NCBI GenBank assembly: GCA_027923505.1
Contig: BROI01000002.1
Location: forward strand, 992,001-1,056,000
Length of the DNA stretch: 64,000 bases
Reading direction: 5' to 3'
From: Mayamaea pseudoterrestris
Taxonomy: Eukaryota; Bacillariophyta; Bacillariophyceae; Sellaphorales; Sellaphoraceae
Below are positions 1 to 10,706 of the stretch, one piece after another; positions within the stretch are counted from its first letter, which is position 1, and every line of letters begins with the position of its first letter. Below the pieces are notes generated by a model. The model ran no database searches and was not told the origin of the DNA. It saw only the letters and a program-made list of their open reading frames with translations. A program made the translations under genes and the position numbers.

Positions 1-1
1 T

Positions 2-499
2 TCCGTTGCGGCTGCGACAGCTGGAGCCTCGACTGTTAGTATTGATCTGTCAAAAAAGTGGTTGGATCGGCTACCAGCGCAGTTTGAAGCCAACGGTATC
101 GCGTTCGATCACAGTCATGACTGTATATACGGCGACTGTTTCGATTGGCTGGCAAAGCTGGCAAAACGGGGAGAGAAATACGATGTCGTTATACTTGACC
201 CGCCAAGCACAAGCGTCAGCGGCATAAGCAAAAAGCGTTGGAGCGTTGCGAGTGATATGGATGCGCTTGTGGCGCTTGCTGCTCCTCTCGTAAAACGAGG
301 AGGTCTTCTATGGACAACAACAAACAGTGGAAAAATATCAGCATCTAGATTTGCTCGCTCGTGCAAACGTGGGCTCGATGAGGCTGGCTGCGAGGCGAAA
401 TTGGAGCGTCTACAGTCGATGCCAAACGACTTTCCATCAGTGGGTGCCCAACCTGTGAAGAACTTGGTCTGGAGAATTGTTTCTACTGACACGAAATAA
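2..499 (+). CDS. RlmI-like SAM-dependent RNA methyltransferase, 3' part
   Basis: The reading frame is open from the first bases, so the gene begins before the window; 165 C-terminal residues are visible. The order of motifs is that of class I methyltransferases of the RlmI/RlmK family (cytosine-5 methylation of large-subunit rRNA). Near the start VSIDLSKKWLDR is the acidic-strand motif II that binds the ribose of SAM, followed by DCFDWLAKLAKRGEKYDVVILDPPSTS. Its DPP tripeptide is the catalytic motif IV of this family. GGLLWTTTNS and VKNLVWRIV are the last two core strands. The PUA domain usual at the N-terminus would lie outside the window. In a plastid-bearing alga the substrate could be organellar rRNA; that is inference, since the N-terminus is missing. 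The stop is TAA at 497-499. Confidence 0.75.
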   Translation, partial: SVAAATAGASTVSIDLSKKWLDRLPAQFEANGIAFDHSHDCIYGDCFDWLAKLAKRGEKYDVVILDPPSTSVSGISKKRWSVASDMDALVALAAPLVKRGGLLWTTTNSGKISASRFARSCKRGLDEAGCEAKLERLQSMPNDFPSVGAQPVKNLVWRIVSTDTK

Positions 500-1976
500 G
501 GGGCCATGTTCCATTTTATCTGACCAAGGTTCTTTCCTGATCTGCCTTGGTTCTGAAAGGCAAGACTGAAAGGGTCGTCGCTGCGTCGGAGCAGTATTCC
601 CACACATTTGATACGCAAATTGCTGTCTATCGCTAACAGAAATATTAACACATAAAGCGCTACCGTAGCGCCAATTAACTTTGATTACTAAGAGCTAAAG
701 TATTTGAATTACTGTACCCACCACACGTCGCGCTGCTAATAGGACCCATCGGCCAATCAGACTTTGAATCAATGCGCTAAATGTTGCCATGAAGCCATGA
801 AAGCTATCGTCATACCCATCGTGGCAGCCCGACAGCCCCAATGCAACGCTTTCGGTCGTAGAATAGCCAAATATGAATCACTCCAACTTCGACAAAGAAC
901 GACTCTCCTCGTGTCGTAAATGGCATGTCGAGCTTGACCATAAAAGGCCATCCAATGGTTTTGTGTCACCTGGCAGCCAATTTAAATATTTATCAAACAG
1001 CTTTGGCCCGTCGCAAAGAACTCTGCAACGAGAAGGTTTGCGCAGAGTGATTTCGGACGCTACGATGGTACACATCGAATACTTGCTGTATATGAATTGA
1101 CACCCCTTTTCACCACCAACACACATCGCTTGCCAAAAATGTTCGTAGTAAGACCCCAACATGCTCACGTGGGAACTGTTGAGACCCGTCGTTCCTGCAC
1201 TCTGAGAGTACTCCATCATGGTTACCAAGAAAGTCATGTATGCCATGCGCGCGCGGATATCCAAATGCGGCTCTCCGTCACCTCCCGTCAAGCGTGGAGA
1301 AGATGTTGCTAAATCGTTACAATTCTTACATGCCGACGAGCGGCAGGTGGAGCGCACCTTCCTTTATTCTGCTTGGTGCCCGCGTCGCATGCAAGACAGA
1401 CAAGTGTCAGCTATCGCATGCTGCGTCACTTTGAAGTGACTTTGTAAATTGCTTGGTACTGGTTGTTATGGCGGAAGCCATTGCTCGACGTAGTTGATTG
1501 CTGCGTGATGTAATTCTTATTGACCAACACACTCTCGAACAACCATCAAGTTTTAAAACTTCGCTTTCGATAGAACATGCACGATGAGCGTCGCGAGCGT
1601 AGAGGACAGCAGTGGCGGGAGCATGCAGAAAACCACGCAACAAAATAAATCGCCATAGAGCACAGCCGTTTACCACACCGCATCAAGCACATAAAAGAGT
1701 TCCATATAGGCCTCAATCAAGCTCATCCAAGCAGAAAATATTATTCGAAAAAAGCCGCACGTTACCGTTATAACACAGGGTCTGGCCGGCACAGAACTTG
1801 CATCGAAGAAATTTCGAGCCCGACACGCACATCGCATATGCAAGCTAAGAGCGCATCGAGCCGGACAAAGACGCACTTTTGTCGGTACAATTGCACTGGG
1901 GAGCCACACTTGTTGTACCGCCCGATGCACTGCTACACTTAACAGATAAAGTCGAATTCACAGGTACATTGGAAAG
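500..1976. other. Intergenic stretch without a supported gene
   Basis: About 1.5 kb between the methyltransferase and the convergent WD40 gene. Open frames here (for example 878-1357 minus and 1407-1676 minus) lack recognisable domains and are rich in Cys, Arg and Ser, as chance frames are. No tRNA-like B box was found by eye. One copy of the intergenic octamer TACCGTAG lies at 661-668. Confidence 0.4.
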
Positions 1977-3974
1977 CTATGAATCACGTTTGCGAGAATG
2001 CACAAGATAAGCGCCATGCTTGTTACTAGCAACGGCAATCCACTCGTGCTGGGGATGTATCGCAAGGCCAAGTGCATTGTCACGCAAAGGCACAACGGCT
2101 CGCCGGCATTCGCGACGACAAGTCCACATGAGCATTATTCGAGGTTTCGTATTGTCTTGCACTATTCGAGCATCCGTTGCGGCCAAAACTCGTTGATCGG
2201 TTCGAGGAAGAACATGCGTCATATCGGCAACATGCTCCAGCGCCAGCAACCCGCCCACTTCGTACGATCGGCAACGCCCGTGCGAAGGAGTACTCCAAGC
2301 CCGTCGCTTCGATTGAACCTTTTCGTTTTCGGCATTAACGTAGTTGATTGCTTTGGTTTTGTAGTGGACAATGCACCTATTAGTAAGTGCTTTAGCTGGT
2401 ATATCCAGGTCTTCGGACATGACCCAACCGCCATTCGTAGCCCAAGTAAAACGTCCCACAAACCGTGTCTTGGAGACTGCAAGTGACTCGACGTGCATGA
2501 GCGAAATGCCCATCCATTCCGCAGGGTGGTCAATCCCATGACAAGTAGACCATTCATGTAATATATTTGGCACACATCCAATGGAGAATGATTGGCGTTG
2601 CAGGTTTTGAATGTCCACTATGCAAACGTTGCCAGTACTCGATCCGAGCAAAACCAAATCTGCCTCGTCGCTTCCCTTGATGCATGTCATGGCCGTCACT
2701 CGTCGCCACAGCAATGACCATACCGTCTTTTTGCTGTTGTTGCCAGAGCGCAGATCGAAACAATGAACGCAGTCATCGACAGCCGTCAAAACATGTTTTT
2801 GGTTAGGCAAAAAGAGTATCGTCGCCGATGCGCTGCATTTAATCTTGCATTCAAAGTTTAAGCAAGGAGCTTTGTTGTTTCCAACTGAATTAATGTCCCA
2901 TGGCGTGGTGACGGAGTCCCTTCGTTCATACAGCCAAGCACCGACTTGTTCGAGATCATAAATTTGCAAGCCTTGATGCGTTTGGATGGCAAGTCGATCG
3001 CAATTAAACGGATCCCACTGCATGTCCAGCGCCGGCAACGTTCGAAACGATAGACATGGCTCAATTATTACCTTATCAGCAGCCTTGCCGCTGCGCGTTC
3101 GCAACTCGCGCGCCTGAATGGTATCCATTTCGTAAACGTGAATCCATCCGTCGTGGTGGGCGCAGGCGAGCAAGCTTCCTAGGCGAGCCTTCGTCAAGGA
3201 ATCGCGCTCGTAGTCCCACGCGACTTTGCGACATCCTGCTCCTGACGGATTATGCAGCTGGAGCCAAGATGACGTATCCGTGTAGCAAGGAGGCGGTGGT
3301 GCAAACGCTTGTCGTTGCTTCTGACCAAGGAGTGATCGCCTACCAAGATGTAGTGCAATATTTTTGGACGTGCTGAACAAGAGCCCATCGCGGCATGACG
3401 TTTTCATGCTCGCCTTCTCTACGGAATGCTTCAAACTGTCCTTACTCGCTTGTTCCTTTTCCGATAAACTGTCTAATATTTCACCGGTCACCAATGGCGC
3501 TGCAGATTGCTCATGACAACCCGGAACATAAATGCCGTCTGCTTGTCCCCGCACAATCGACTCCATCGTTGCAACCGCTGAAGCTTCTCTCTCGGTAGCA
3601 CGTGCCATATGTGCGGAATTTGCCTTCTTCGCCTTCCAAGGATTATCCAATCCCTTTCTCTTTCTGCCGTTGCTGTTGTTTCGACGCACTGATGCACTCC
3701 GTCGACTGCTGCTGCTAGTAACTGAAGATCCAACTAAGTCGCTCAACCGAATGTCATCATCCATTACATGTTCTAGTGAATTGTCGTTTGCCATGGTTGA
3801 TTGTTGCTTCGTATTGTGACGTGATTGGGAGCTCCTCGGACGAGCGTCCGCATTGGCATTTGTGGCAGAGGCAGTAACCGTGCTTGCCTTGACATTATTG
3901 CGACCAAAGAATGAATTCAAAGACTGCTGCTTTAACGAAGCAATACTTGCCGACATTGCTGGCTTTCTGGACAT
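1977..3974 (-). CDS. WD40-repeat protein with N-terminal PCNA-interacting (PIP) box
   Basis: A 665-residue single-exon gene starting at ATG 3974. Residues 16-23 read QQSLNSFF, an exact canonical PIP box (Q-x-x-L-x-x-F-F) only 16 residues from the start, followed by a long Ser/Asn/Arg-rich disordered region. A basic cluster GRKRKGLDNPWKAKK near residue 105 is a probable nuclear localisation signal. From about residue 250 there are WD-like repeats (LACAHHDGWIHVYEMDT, ALDMQWDPFNCDRLAIQTH, ILFLPNQKHVLTAVDD, GSSTGNVCIVDIQN) ending with LGLAIHPQHEWIAVAS. The architecture suggests a nuclear protein recruited to PCNA-loaded DNA. By analogy with Cdt2 or DDB2-type WD40 proteins it could be a CRL4 substrate receptor, but I do not recognise a one-to-one family and no DxR box could be assigned with certainty. 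It converges on the upstream methyltransferase. Confidence 0.75.
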   Translation of the reverse strand: MSRKPAMSASIASLKQQSLNSFFGRNNVKASTVTASATNANADARPRSSQSRHNTKQQSTMANDNSLEHVMDDDIRLSDLVGSSVTSSSSRRSASVRRNNSNGRKRKGLDNPWKAKKANSAHMARATEREASAVATMESIVRGQADGIYVPGCHEQSAAPLVTGEILDSLSEKEQASKDSLKHSVEKASMKTSCRDGLLFSTSKNIALHLGRRSLLGQKQRQAFAPPPPCYTDTSSWLQLHNPSGAGCRKVAWDYERDSLTKARLGSLLACAHHDGWIHVYEMDTIQARELRTRSGKAADKVIIEPCLSFRTLPALDMQWDPFNCDRLAIQTHQGLQIYDLEQVGAWLYERRDSVTTPWDINSVGNNKAPCLNFECKIKCSASATILFLPNQKHVLTAVDDCVHCFDLRSGNNSKKTVWSLLWRRVTAMTCIKGSDEADLVLLGSSTGNVCIVDIQNLQRQSFSIGCVPNILHEWSTCHGIDHPAEWMGISLMHVESLAVSKTRFVGRFTWATNGGWVMSEDLDIPAKALTNRCIVHYKTKAINYVNAENEKVQSKRRAWSTPSHGRCRSYEVGGLLALEHVADMTHVLPRTDQRVLAATDARIVQDNTKPRIMLMWTCRRECRRAVVPLRDNALGLAIHPQHEWIAVASNKHGAYLVHSRKRDS

Positions 3975-4465
3975 GAGATATGGACTTGCTATACTGCACT
4001 ATCGGTTTTGCAATGCACCTTGGTCGACTGCGATGAACGAAACCGCCGATCGTTTTCTGTAAACCAGTACGACATGGACTACCCAAGCGTTTCACCATAA
4101 TTTTTACGCTGTTTAATAATCGTACAAGTGTGTATGTATGTACAAGAATTGTAAATGAGTGTTCCCAGAGGAATGAAAGTAAACGTCAGTGGTGCTAAAT
4201 GATGATTTTGCCTGCAAACTCGCCGCAAAAGTGCGCGGCCACATCGGCCTCAAAAATTTAAAGTCTTGTTCCTGCTGCTGTAACTAGCAGATCATGAAAA
4301 TCATTCAGGTCTTCATCAAAGTATAGTTTTTCTCACAGTGCCATGTGCTGAGATAAAATTTACAGCTCCAGAACATCGCCGTTCAGCTTGAGGCGACTTA
4401 AAATTGACATGGCTACATAACAACAAATCAGATCAACCTAGAACCAACCAAAACTGCGTTCAAAA
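3975..4465. other. Intergenic, between two minus-strand genes
   Basis: About 490 bp that must contain the promoter of the WD40 gene and the 3' UTR of the dehydrogenase kinase gene. No coding frame or repeat was recognised. Confidence 0.4.
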
Positions 4466-5509
4466 CTACTTGTACACCTCCGGCTCCAAGATTGTCGCAT
4501 CTTTGGGAAGAACAATACTCGCCAGTGTCTCATTTTGCGCACGTTGCAGCGTGACATTGCCACCAAAGTGCTTCATCATCATGCGGCTCAACGGCAATCC
4601 AACCCCTAGACTGGACAGCGGAGATCGTACCATGGCGTAGCTCTGCTGCTCGTCGATGCGGTCCCACTTTTTGCCAGCCGATGAAACGCCCAAGGCAAAG
4701 AGCGAGGTTTCGATTTCTTCGTCGCTATACACATTCAGTCCCTTGCCTTGATCGTAAATATCAATTCGCACGTCATTGGTGTCATCTGATATCTCTAATC
4801 TAATCGGAGGCGGTGAAAGGGACAACGGATTCGTAAAGTCGAGCTCGCAGACGGATGCATTCATGGCATTCTTTATAAGCTCTACGAGTGCATGCGTCAA
4901 CCAAGGTCGCACGCACGTGATGCGTACATCATCATCACCTTGCACCGTTAGTTCCGGTGACACTTGCCAGTGCGCCTCGCACAAGAATTTTGCTTCCGCG
5001 TGTGCATCGTCAATGCAGTCTCGCACGGAGCAGTGGAGCGTCACTGCTCCATGTTGCTTGCTCTTGTCAATCGCTTGCACCGCATGGTCGCACAGCAACT
5101 GAATGCCAACCCGTCCACGTAATATGTCAAGCACATGATTATGAAGCGAACCGCGATCTATATTGACCATGTCAACCCATCGTTCAACCGTCGTCGCGTG
5201 TCGATTGCGGACTTGTGCAAGGGTTGACGAGTAAAGGTGCTGATTGGAAGCGTTCCATCGCGCAAACAGTTTGTTCTGGTGATACAGCTCGGAGCAAAGA
5301 CGATGTGTATCATGATGAATGTACAGTAAATGGTCTAGATCCTTGGACAGCTTGCTGTTGTCTTTGACTCGTGGAGCAATGGAATCTTGGCAAAAGGTAA
5401 TTTGACGAGCGAGTCGCTGCTTGACGTCGCCGATCAAAATGCGAGCGCTTTCATGGCTCGCAGCTACCTGCAGCTCGGCTAGTGACTTGAGTGACCATCG
5501 TTGCATCAT
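4466..5509 (-). CDS. Mitochondrial pyruvate/branched-chain 2-oxoacid dehydrogenase kinase
   Basis: A 347-residue single exon starting with ATG ATG at 5509. The family (PDK/BCKDK) consists of mitochondrial matrix Ser kinases with a histidine-kinase-type ATPase fold that inactivate the E1 subunit of pyruvate or branched-chain 2-oxoacid dehydrogenase. The N-terminal half is the all-helical regulatory domain (the stretch around LSKDLDHLLYIHHDTHRLCS matches the family). The C-terminal ATP lid has the N box HALVELIKNAMNAS, the G1 box DIYDQGKGLN and the G2 box SSLGVGLPLSRMMMKHFGG. The length is slightly short of the usual 380-430 residues, mostly at the N-terminus. Whether the substrate is PDH or BCKDH cannot be decided from the sequence. 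A mitochondrial presequence is not obvious, so a further upstream start or exon is possible. Confidence 0.85.
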   Translation of the reverse strand: MMQRWSLKSLAELQVAASHESARILIGDVKQRLARQITFCQDSIAPRVKDNSKLSKDLDHLLYIHHDTHRLCSELYHQNKLFARWNASNQHLYSSTLAQVRNRHATTVERWVDMVNIDRGSLHNHVLDILRGRVGIQLLCDHAVQAIDKSKQHGAVTLHCSVRDCIDDAHAEAKFLCEAHWQVSPELTVQGDDDVRITCVRPWLTHALVELIKNAMNASVCELDFTNPLSLSPPPIRLEISDDTNDVRIDIYDQGKGLNVYSDEEIETSLFALGVSSAGKKWDRIDEQQSYAMVRSPLSSLGVGLPLSRMMMKHFGGNVTLQRAQNETLASIVLPKDATILEPEVYK

Positions 5510-6027
5510 TGCACAATCGTCTATAGAGTAGTACTGAAGGTCTCATGGTCGTCGCGCTGTTAGTTCATCATCCAACGCAAGGCGAACGTTCCGGCATTCC
5601 GACGAATGCCGGCAAAACGCGTGTCAGACACACTTTGTAGATCAGTGGTCATGGTCCATCCATTCTTTTCTATTGCCCCTCGATCGCAGCTGACACGAGG
5701 GTGAACCAAAAAGGCAATCGAACGCTAGAGAGTTACATGTGACTATACGAACGGTTTATTTTCAACCGTTCACTACTCCCGAGCGGAAGGCTTGTTGCTG
5801 ACAACTGCAACGAATTGCCACTGCCAAATGGCTCTATCCAATCACACTTGCACACCGACACCCTTGAGCCTCGTGCAAGCCAGGATCCTGAGGTCACGCG
5901 GAGCATCGTTCATCACCAAGCATTCTTGGTCGTTGTTTCTGTAGACACATCAAGCGAGTTGCGAAATCACTTTTATTACCTGGCTACTGTATAATATATA
6001 CATTGCATGTTACTATAGCAGCAAAAA
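5510..6027. promoter_or_regulatory. Divergent intergenic promoter region
   Basis: About 520 bp separate the start of the dehydrogenase kinase gene (minus) from the start of the 255-residue gene (plus). An AT-rich TATA-like run (TGTATAATATATACATTG, about 5985-6003) lies roughly 25-40 nt upstream of ATG 6028 and may be a core promoter element. Nothing else was recognised. Confidence 0.3.
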
Positions 6028-6795
6028 ATGGGGCTTTTGGTGTCAAAATCTATCGACAATGAAGGTTGGAGTTCGCATGCAACCCCGACAAAGAAACAGC
6101 GGTCACTTCAAGGCGCCTGCCCATCAAATCGCGTCTTTCCGACGTCTTTGAATCCTCTCATTGTCGATGACTTGCAATCCAACGGAACGGAGAGCTCCCG
6201 AGGGTCTCCAGACTCGAGCTACTATGGTCGAAACGGTAGCAGCAGCCACCATGGAGACGTGTCACGCTACCCGGGAGCAGACGTGGCTGCAACGACTAAC
6301 AGTAGTCGCGCCTGGCGCTTCTGGCGAGACTTTTACACGCCAAAGCATGCTGCACCAACGCAAGACGGCGTAGTTGAAGAGGACCGTCAATTACATCCAC
6401 AAAAGATTTACATTCCAACACCTCGTCGCGAGCCGCAGCAGCGTCGGACGGAACCAGTGCCGGTAATTAAGCACTTGACGCCACACGAGTCACTGGGCGG
6501 CGCAGTCATGCCGCAGTCACTGGACCATGACGACTCGGAGCGGCTGCAAACGCTTTACGACTTACGAACCTGGGCGCTTTATTCGCGCATTACCGACGCT
6601 CGCTCGAAGCAGTCGGCGCCAAAATCACACCACATTGCTCACGCTTCGCAGCACGCAAGGAGCCAAGGCAGTGGCTGTAATTTACAACAACAAGATCAAG
6701 GACGAACGGATGTCGTTGTTGTTTCAATGAATGCTTCCGGTAGCGAAGAATTTTCGACTCATGGCCATTCGTTCATCTTTGGGGAGCTGGAGTAA
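6028..6795 (+). CDS. Unknown protein with putative N-myristoylation signal
   Basis: A 255-residue single-exon frame starting AAAATGG. I do not recognise a family. The start MGLLVSKS fits the N-myristoylation consensus (Gly2, Ser6), which suggests co-translational lipidation and membrane attachment. The rest is low-complexity and polar: Ser/Gly-rich (SNGTESSRGSPDSSYYGRNG), then Arg/Gln/Pro/His-rich, with one more ordered segment around RAWRFWRDFYTPKH and one around ERLQTLYDLRTWALYSRITDAR. No membrane segments or catalytic motifs are visible. Its coding nature is supported by length and by an ATG close behind a TATA-like run, not by homology. A tandem duplication follows its 3' end. Confidence 0.55.
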   Translation: MGLLVSKSIDNEGWSSHATPTKKQRSLQGACPSNRVFPTSLNPLIVDDLQSNGTESSRGSPDSSYYGRNGSSSHHGDVSRYPGADVAATTNSSRAWRFWRDFYTPKHAAPTQDGVVEEDRQLHPQKIYIPTPRREPQQRRTEPVPVIKHLTPHESLGGAVMPQSLDHDDSERLQTLYDLRTWALYSRITDARSKQSAPKSHHIAHASQHARSQGSGCNLQQQDQGRTDVVVVSMNASGSEEFSTHGHSFIFGELE

Positions 6796-6917
6796 AGGGG
6801 TTGTTATGTTCTGCCCACTCCATGCTCTTTCCGACGCTAATAACGCACTGCTATCATCTATAGAAAATGCTACGAGCAATATGTAGCTCAATTTTGCAGC
6901 AATTAAGCTATATAATA

Positions 6918-7155
6918 CAAGCTAGAGTATTCTACTACCGTACGACTTGCTATCTGTAACATAATATAGGTTTTTAACGTCCCACGTTGTAGTAATATGA
7001 TAGTTTCCACCTGACTTAACCTCACGCCATCAATTCAAGCTAGAGTATTCTACTACCGTAGGACTTGCTATCTTTAACATGACATAGGCTCTCGACGTAA
7101 CCAAATTGTAATGAATGATGCTTTCCGCTTGGCTGAACATTTGATGTCATCAATG
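6918..7155. repeat. Two-copy 118-nt tandem duplication
   Basis: The segment starting CAAGCTAGAGTATTCTACTA at 6918 is repeated starting at 7036, an offset of 118 nt. The first 45 or so positions are almost identical (TACCGTAC versus TACCGTAG is one difference); later positions diverge but end alike (CATCAATT versus CATCAATG). The second copy runs into the stop codon of the minus-strand ankyrin gene at 7150-7152. It therefore lies between two convergent 3' ends and may influence transcript termination (inference). Confidence 0.8.
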
Positions 7156-10100
7156 GTGGGGATTGCCCCGCATAAACGCATAAACTGTATCAATGCCGCA
7201 TTGTGAATAAAGCTTGGCGAGAACCAGCGGAATCACATACGAGTCCAAGTCCTCGACCGCGTAGATTGCCTCTGGGAACTTTTGAACGACGAGCATGAAG
7301 GTATCGTCCCACGCCCGCCCCGCCAGAGCCATGAGGGACAAAGGAAATTCTCCAAATTCATTGAGCTGACAAGCAGCATCGGGGTAAACTTCAAACAGGT
7401 TTCGGACGATTCCAGAACGCTTTTGACAGGCTCCGCCGCAGCATCCCGAGCGCTCTGGCTCCAAAAGCATCATTTTTTCCACGGGAATACTTGACTCAAC
7501 GTGCAACGGGTAGTTACCATCCTTGTCGCGCTGCAAAGCATCTTCTGGATGCAAATAGAGAGCTCGACGAATAAACGCGGGGTCCAAACGTACATCCTTG
7601 CGATGGAGAGATATGCATGCACCGACAAGGCTCAAGGGACGGCCCAACTCATCCCGATCGACAGGACCATAGTGAAGTATCTTGACCAGCGTTGCAAGTA
7701 AGTCAAACGCGCGAGTCTTCTCAGAGTCAAAAGTACTCTTCACATGGCAGATGAGCCGGTCGCTCAAGCAAATGCGCTGATAATTCTCCATCGCGATAGT
7801 AATCGGCGTCTGGCCTGCGCTATTTTCCATCAAGATAGGACTAAGCCGTCCCGTATTTCCCTTGCTCAACGTTAGTTCGAGTCCAACGCTGCTCATCATC
7901 GCCAGCATGCCAACGCCATCAGGGTGTACGCCATGCTTGCAGGCAAGATGCAACGGTGTATCATCGTAGATTGTCTTCATATGCAAGGCTTCCGGGTATG
8001 CGCGAATGACCGCCTCAAGAAACGCAACCGATGCATCTTGCTGCATCGCCGAATGCAGCGGCGTGTTGCCCATCTCATCAGTGATTGCAAAGACCGATGG
8101 ACCACCAATCTGCGCAAATATACCAATGATCGAAACGTCAGCCTGGCTATTTTTGCAAAGGAGTTGAAGAGGCGTGTATCCTGCATTGTTTCGCATGGAA
8201 ATCCACCTAGAATTCGAGATTGCAGTCGTTTCAATGGTTTCAACAGGAGCTAGCCGCAGTATGGCGCTATGGACTGCATGGAGAGAAGAAATGCGGAAAG
8301 ACATAATTAGAGACATTTGTTTCGAGCCATGCCCGATGTGCTTATCAGCTTATCATTCACGTACGAGGATTGTTTCCTTTCTTGTTATCCACCATCATGC
8401 TTTGTCGTTCCACTGCTGATAGACCCGCACGCCGAGGCACAGCATGAAGACCATCCGACTTGCCCTTCAAATATTCCAAAACAACCATAGACGTCGACTT
8501 GTTATTCTGAGCCAATTGGATCGCAACATCGCCCGACAGTGTCGGAATCGTGGTGCAGTTTGAGTCTGCGCGGACAAGTGCCTGTATAATCGCAAGCTTG
8601 GGTTGATAGCCTCGACACGCACAATGGAGGGGAATAAATCCATACTGATTCATTTTAACAATCGCACCGGGAAATGTCTTAATGAGCAATTGCACCGTGG
8701 GTGGCGATCGATTCGCAGCGCATGCCAGCGAAAGCGCCGAATCTTGCTTTCTTGTCATGACCGATGCCGCATGTGGATAGCCTGCGAGCAAACTGTTAAT
8801 AATGTCGACGGGTGATCCCGATTCACAAACATAGTGTAGCGGCAAGTAGGAGTTGGCATCTCCAATCTGCAAACAGTCTGGGTCGACTGCGATAAACGCT
8901 CGGATGCAGTCAATGCTTATGAGAGCCTGCTTGCACAAGAGGTGAATGGGGGTGCTATTCTTGATTGCATCGCGCATGGAGGCAGCTTCTGGCGCCGCAT
9001 TTAGCAGTAAGCGAATGAGTTCCTTGTTTCGCGCATGATGCTGACAGGCAATGTGCAGGGGAGTCTGCTGAGTGCCGCGGCTGCGACGAGCCACTGCTGG
9101 AATACCTTCGTTCCAATGTAACTGGTCGCCAACTGGCGTCGTCAAAAAGAGTCGAATCATCTCGGTATTTCCATTGCGTGCCGCATAATGAAACGGAGTG
9201 TAGCCGTCTTGATGATCATTCACCATAATCATTTCATCTGTAACTCCTTCAATGAAAACGGGCCTCGGAGCATCGAGCAAGAGCTGCGCCACATCCACGG
9301 ATGCGTTTGGTCGCTCGCAATGCGTGTGCAACGAAGTTTGCCCGGCGTTGTTAGAGCGGCATACGATACTCTGCGGACGTAGACATATAATTCTTTGCAG
9401 CAAGTCGATTGGAATCATAGCCTCTGGGGCCGCCAACGCAATGTGGAGCGGTGAGTAACCATTTCGGTGATATATTCCTGCAACAATTTCTGGTGTTGGT
9501 CCCAAAAGCAGCGTCATCATGGCATGCAGTTGCTTAGTGTCTACACGCCGCGTCGTCAAACCCTTCAAAAAGCACATGAAGGGTGTCATGCCATTCTCGT
9601 CTGTCCTGGTCAACAAACTTACTCCTCCACCTGGAACGGCATTGATAATGCTTTCCATGACGCGAACACAGCAGAGACGAGCAGCCGCTTCATGAAGAGG
9701 AGTTCGACGCGAGTGTCGATTTTGATGATGAACTTCATTCGAGTGCGCGCGACAGCGTTGCACGATACGCTGACAACCCGAGTTGACATTGCTGCCGCGG
9801 AGAGCGCAAGTACATGTCAAATCGCCCTGCGTCAGCAAGTTGTACAAGCCAGGCCCAAACAATAATTCCTCCCGTTCGCGCTCACGCTCTTGCGCACGCT
9901 CCAGTCGCTCTTGAAGGCCATGGAAAAGTTCATTGTTCACATTATCGTTCCCAATGTTATTTTCATCGCCAGCAATAGCTTCAAGGTCTCTCCGCATCAT
10001 GACTCTCATGAGTGCATTTTGCCGCAGCATGATTCCTGCCATGTCGACATTATCATCATTAGCAGCGGCAGCGTGAAAGTCTTCACGTTCAATCTCCAAT

Positions 10101-10360
10101 TCCTGCAGTCCCTCCGCCAAAGCAGCTAGTCGCCGACGACGACGGTCAGCTACGCGTTCGTCTTCATGAGGAATCCTACGCGGATCAATGACGCGACGAC
10201 GACGCTGCGCCAGAAACAAATGCTCCAATATGCGATTCATCCGGCCAAGGCCGCCTCGATTTGGTTGGTCATCGTCGTCGTCGTCGTCGTCGTCATGCAT
10301 ATCGATGCGATCGATTGCAGCATCATTGTTGTTGTCGTTGCCTCGGTTGAAAGGCTCCAT
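7150..10360 (-). CDS. Large ankyrin-repeat protein (two exons)
   Basis: Two ankyrin ORFs separated by only 40 nt join through a 91-nt intron: exon 1 10360..8365, intron 8364-8274 (GTACGT...CTCTCCATGCAG), exon 2 8273..7150, giving 1039 residues. The junction restores the ankyrin consensus KGNNPLHSAILRLAP, which neither ORF has alone, so I treat it as one gene. The ORF extends 16 codons further upstream, but only with a non-ATG codon; ATG 10360 starts MEPFNRG. The N-terminal 180 residues are charged, with a poly-Asp run encoded by a GTC/GAC microsatellite. Then follow many ankyrin units, such as NGYSPLHIALAAPEA, DGYTPFHYAARNGN, QTPLHIACQHHAR, SYLPLHYVCESGSP, YGFIPLHCACRGYQP, MGNTPLHSAMQQDA and DDTPLHLACKHGV. 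Expanded ankyrin families are common in diatoms. The repeats imply a protein-binding scaffold; the partner is unknown. Confidence 0.75.
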
Positions 10361-10706
10361 GTAGATAGTATGAGATTTGAAACTTAGTACACAGTAATTG
10401 TTGCACAAGGAAGCGGACGCGACGATGTGTTAACTGCAAAGTAAAAATGAAGGTCTGCGTGGATGAGGATGTCCATTGGTCTCGCGCGGCATATATTTCC
10501 AGCAGGTACCGTAGCGCTCTGTACGTATGCTACGTACGCGGCACTCAGCCGTTGCAGTGTAGCCTATCGGCGGTCAAGCGGCCCATCGACGGACAGGCGC
10601 TCGAGTGCGAAAAGCAATTGTCACAGGAGTTCGACTGACCCTTCTTGACACTCAACAGGCAAGCTTTTTCTATATCCAAAAAACAGTTTATTTCTCAAAC
10701 CATGCG
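10361..10706. promoter_or_regulatory. Divergent intergenic promoter region with TACCGTAG
   Basis: About 350 bp between the ankyrin gene (minus) and the small basic protein (plus). It holds one TACCGTAG octamer (10507-10514), the motif recurring in other intergenic regions of this window. Promoter function is inferred only from position. Confidence 0.3.

Noticed and set aside
878-1357. 159-codon minus-strand frame in the first gap
   Set aside because: No domain, chance-like composition, and competing frames of similar length on the other strand.
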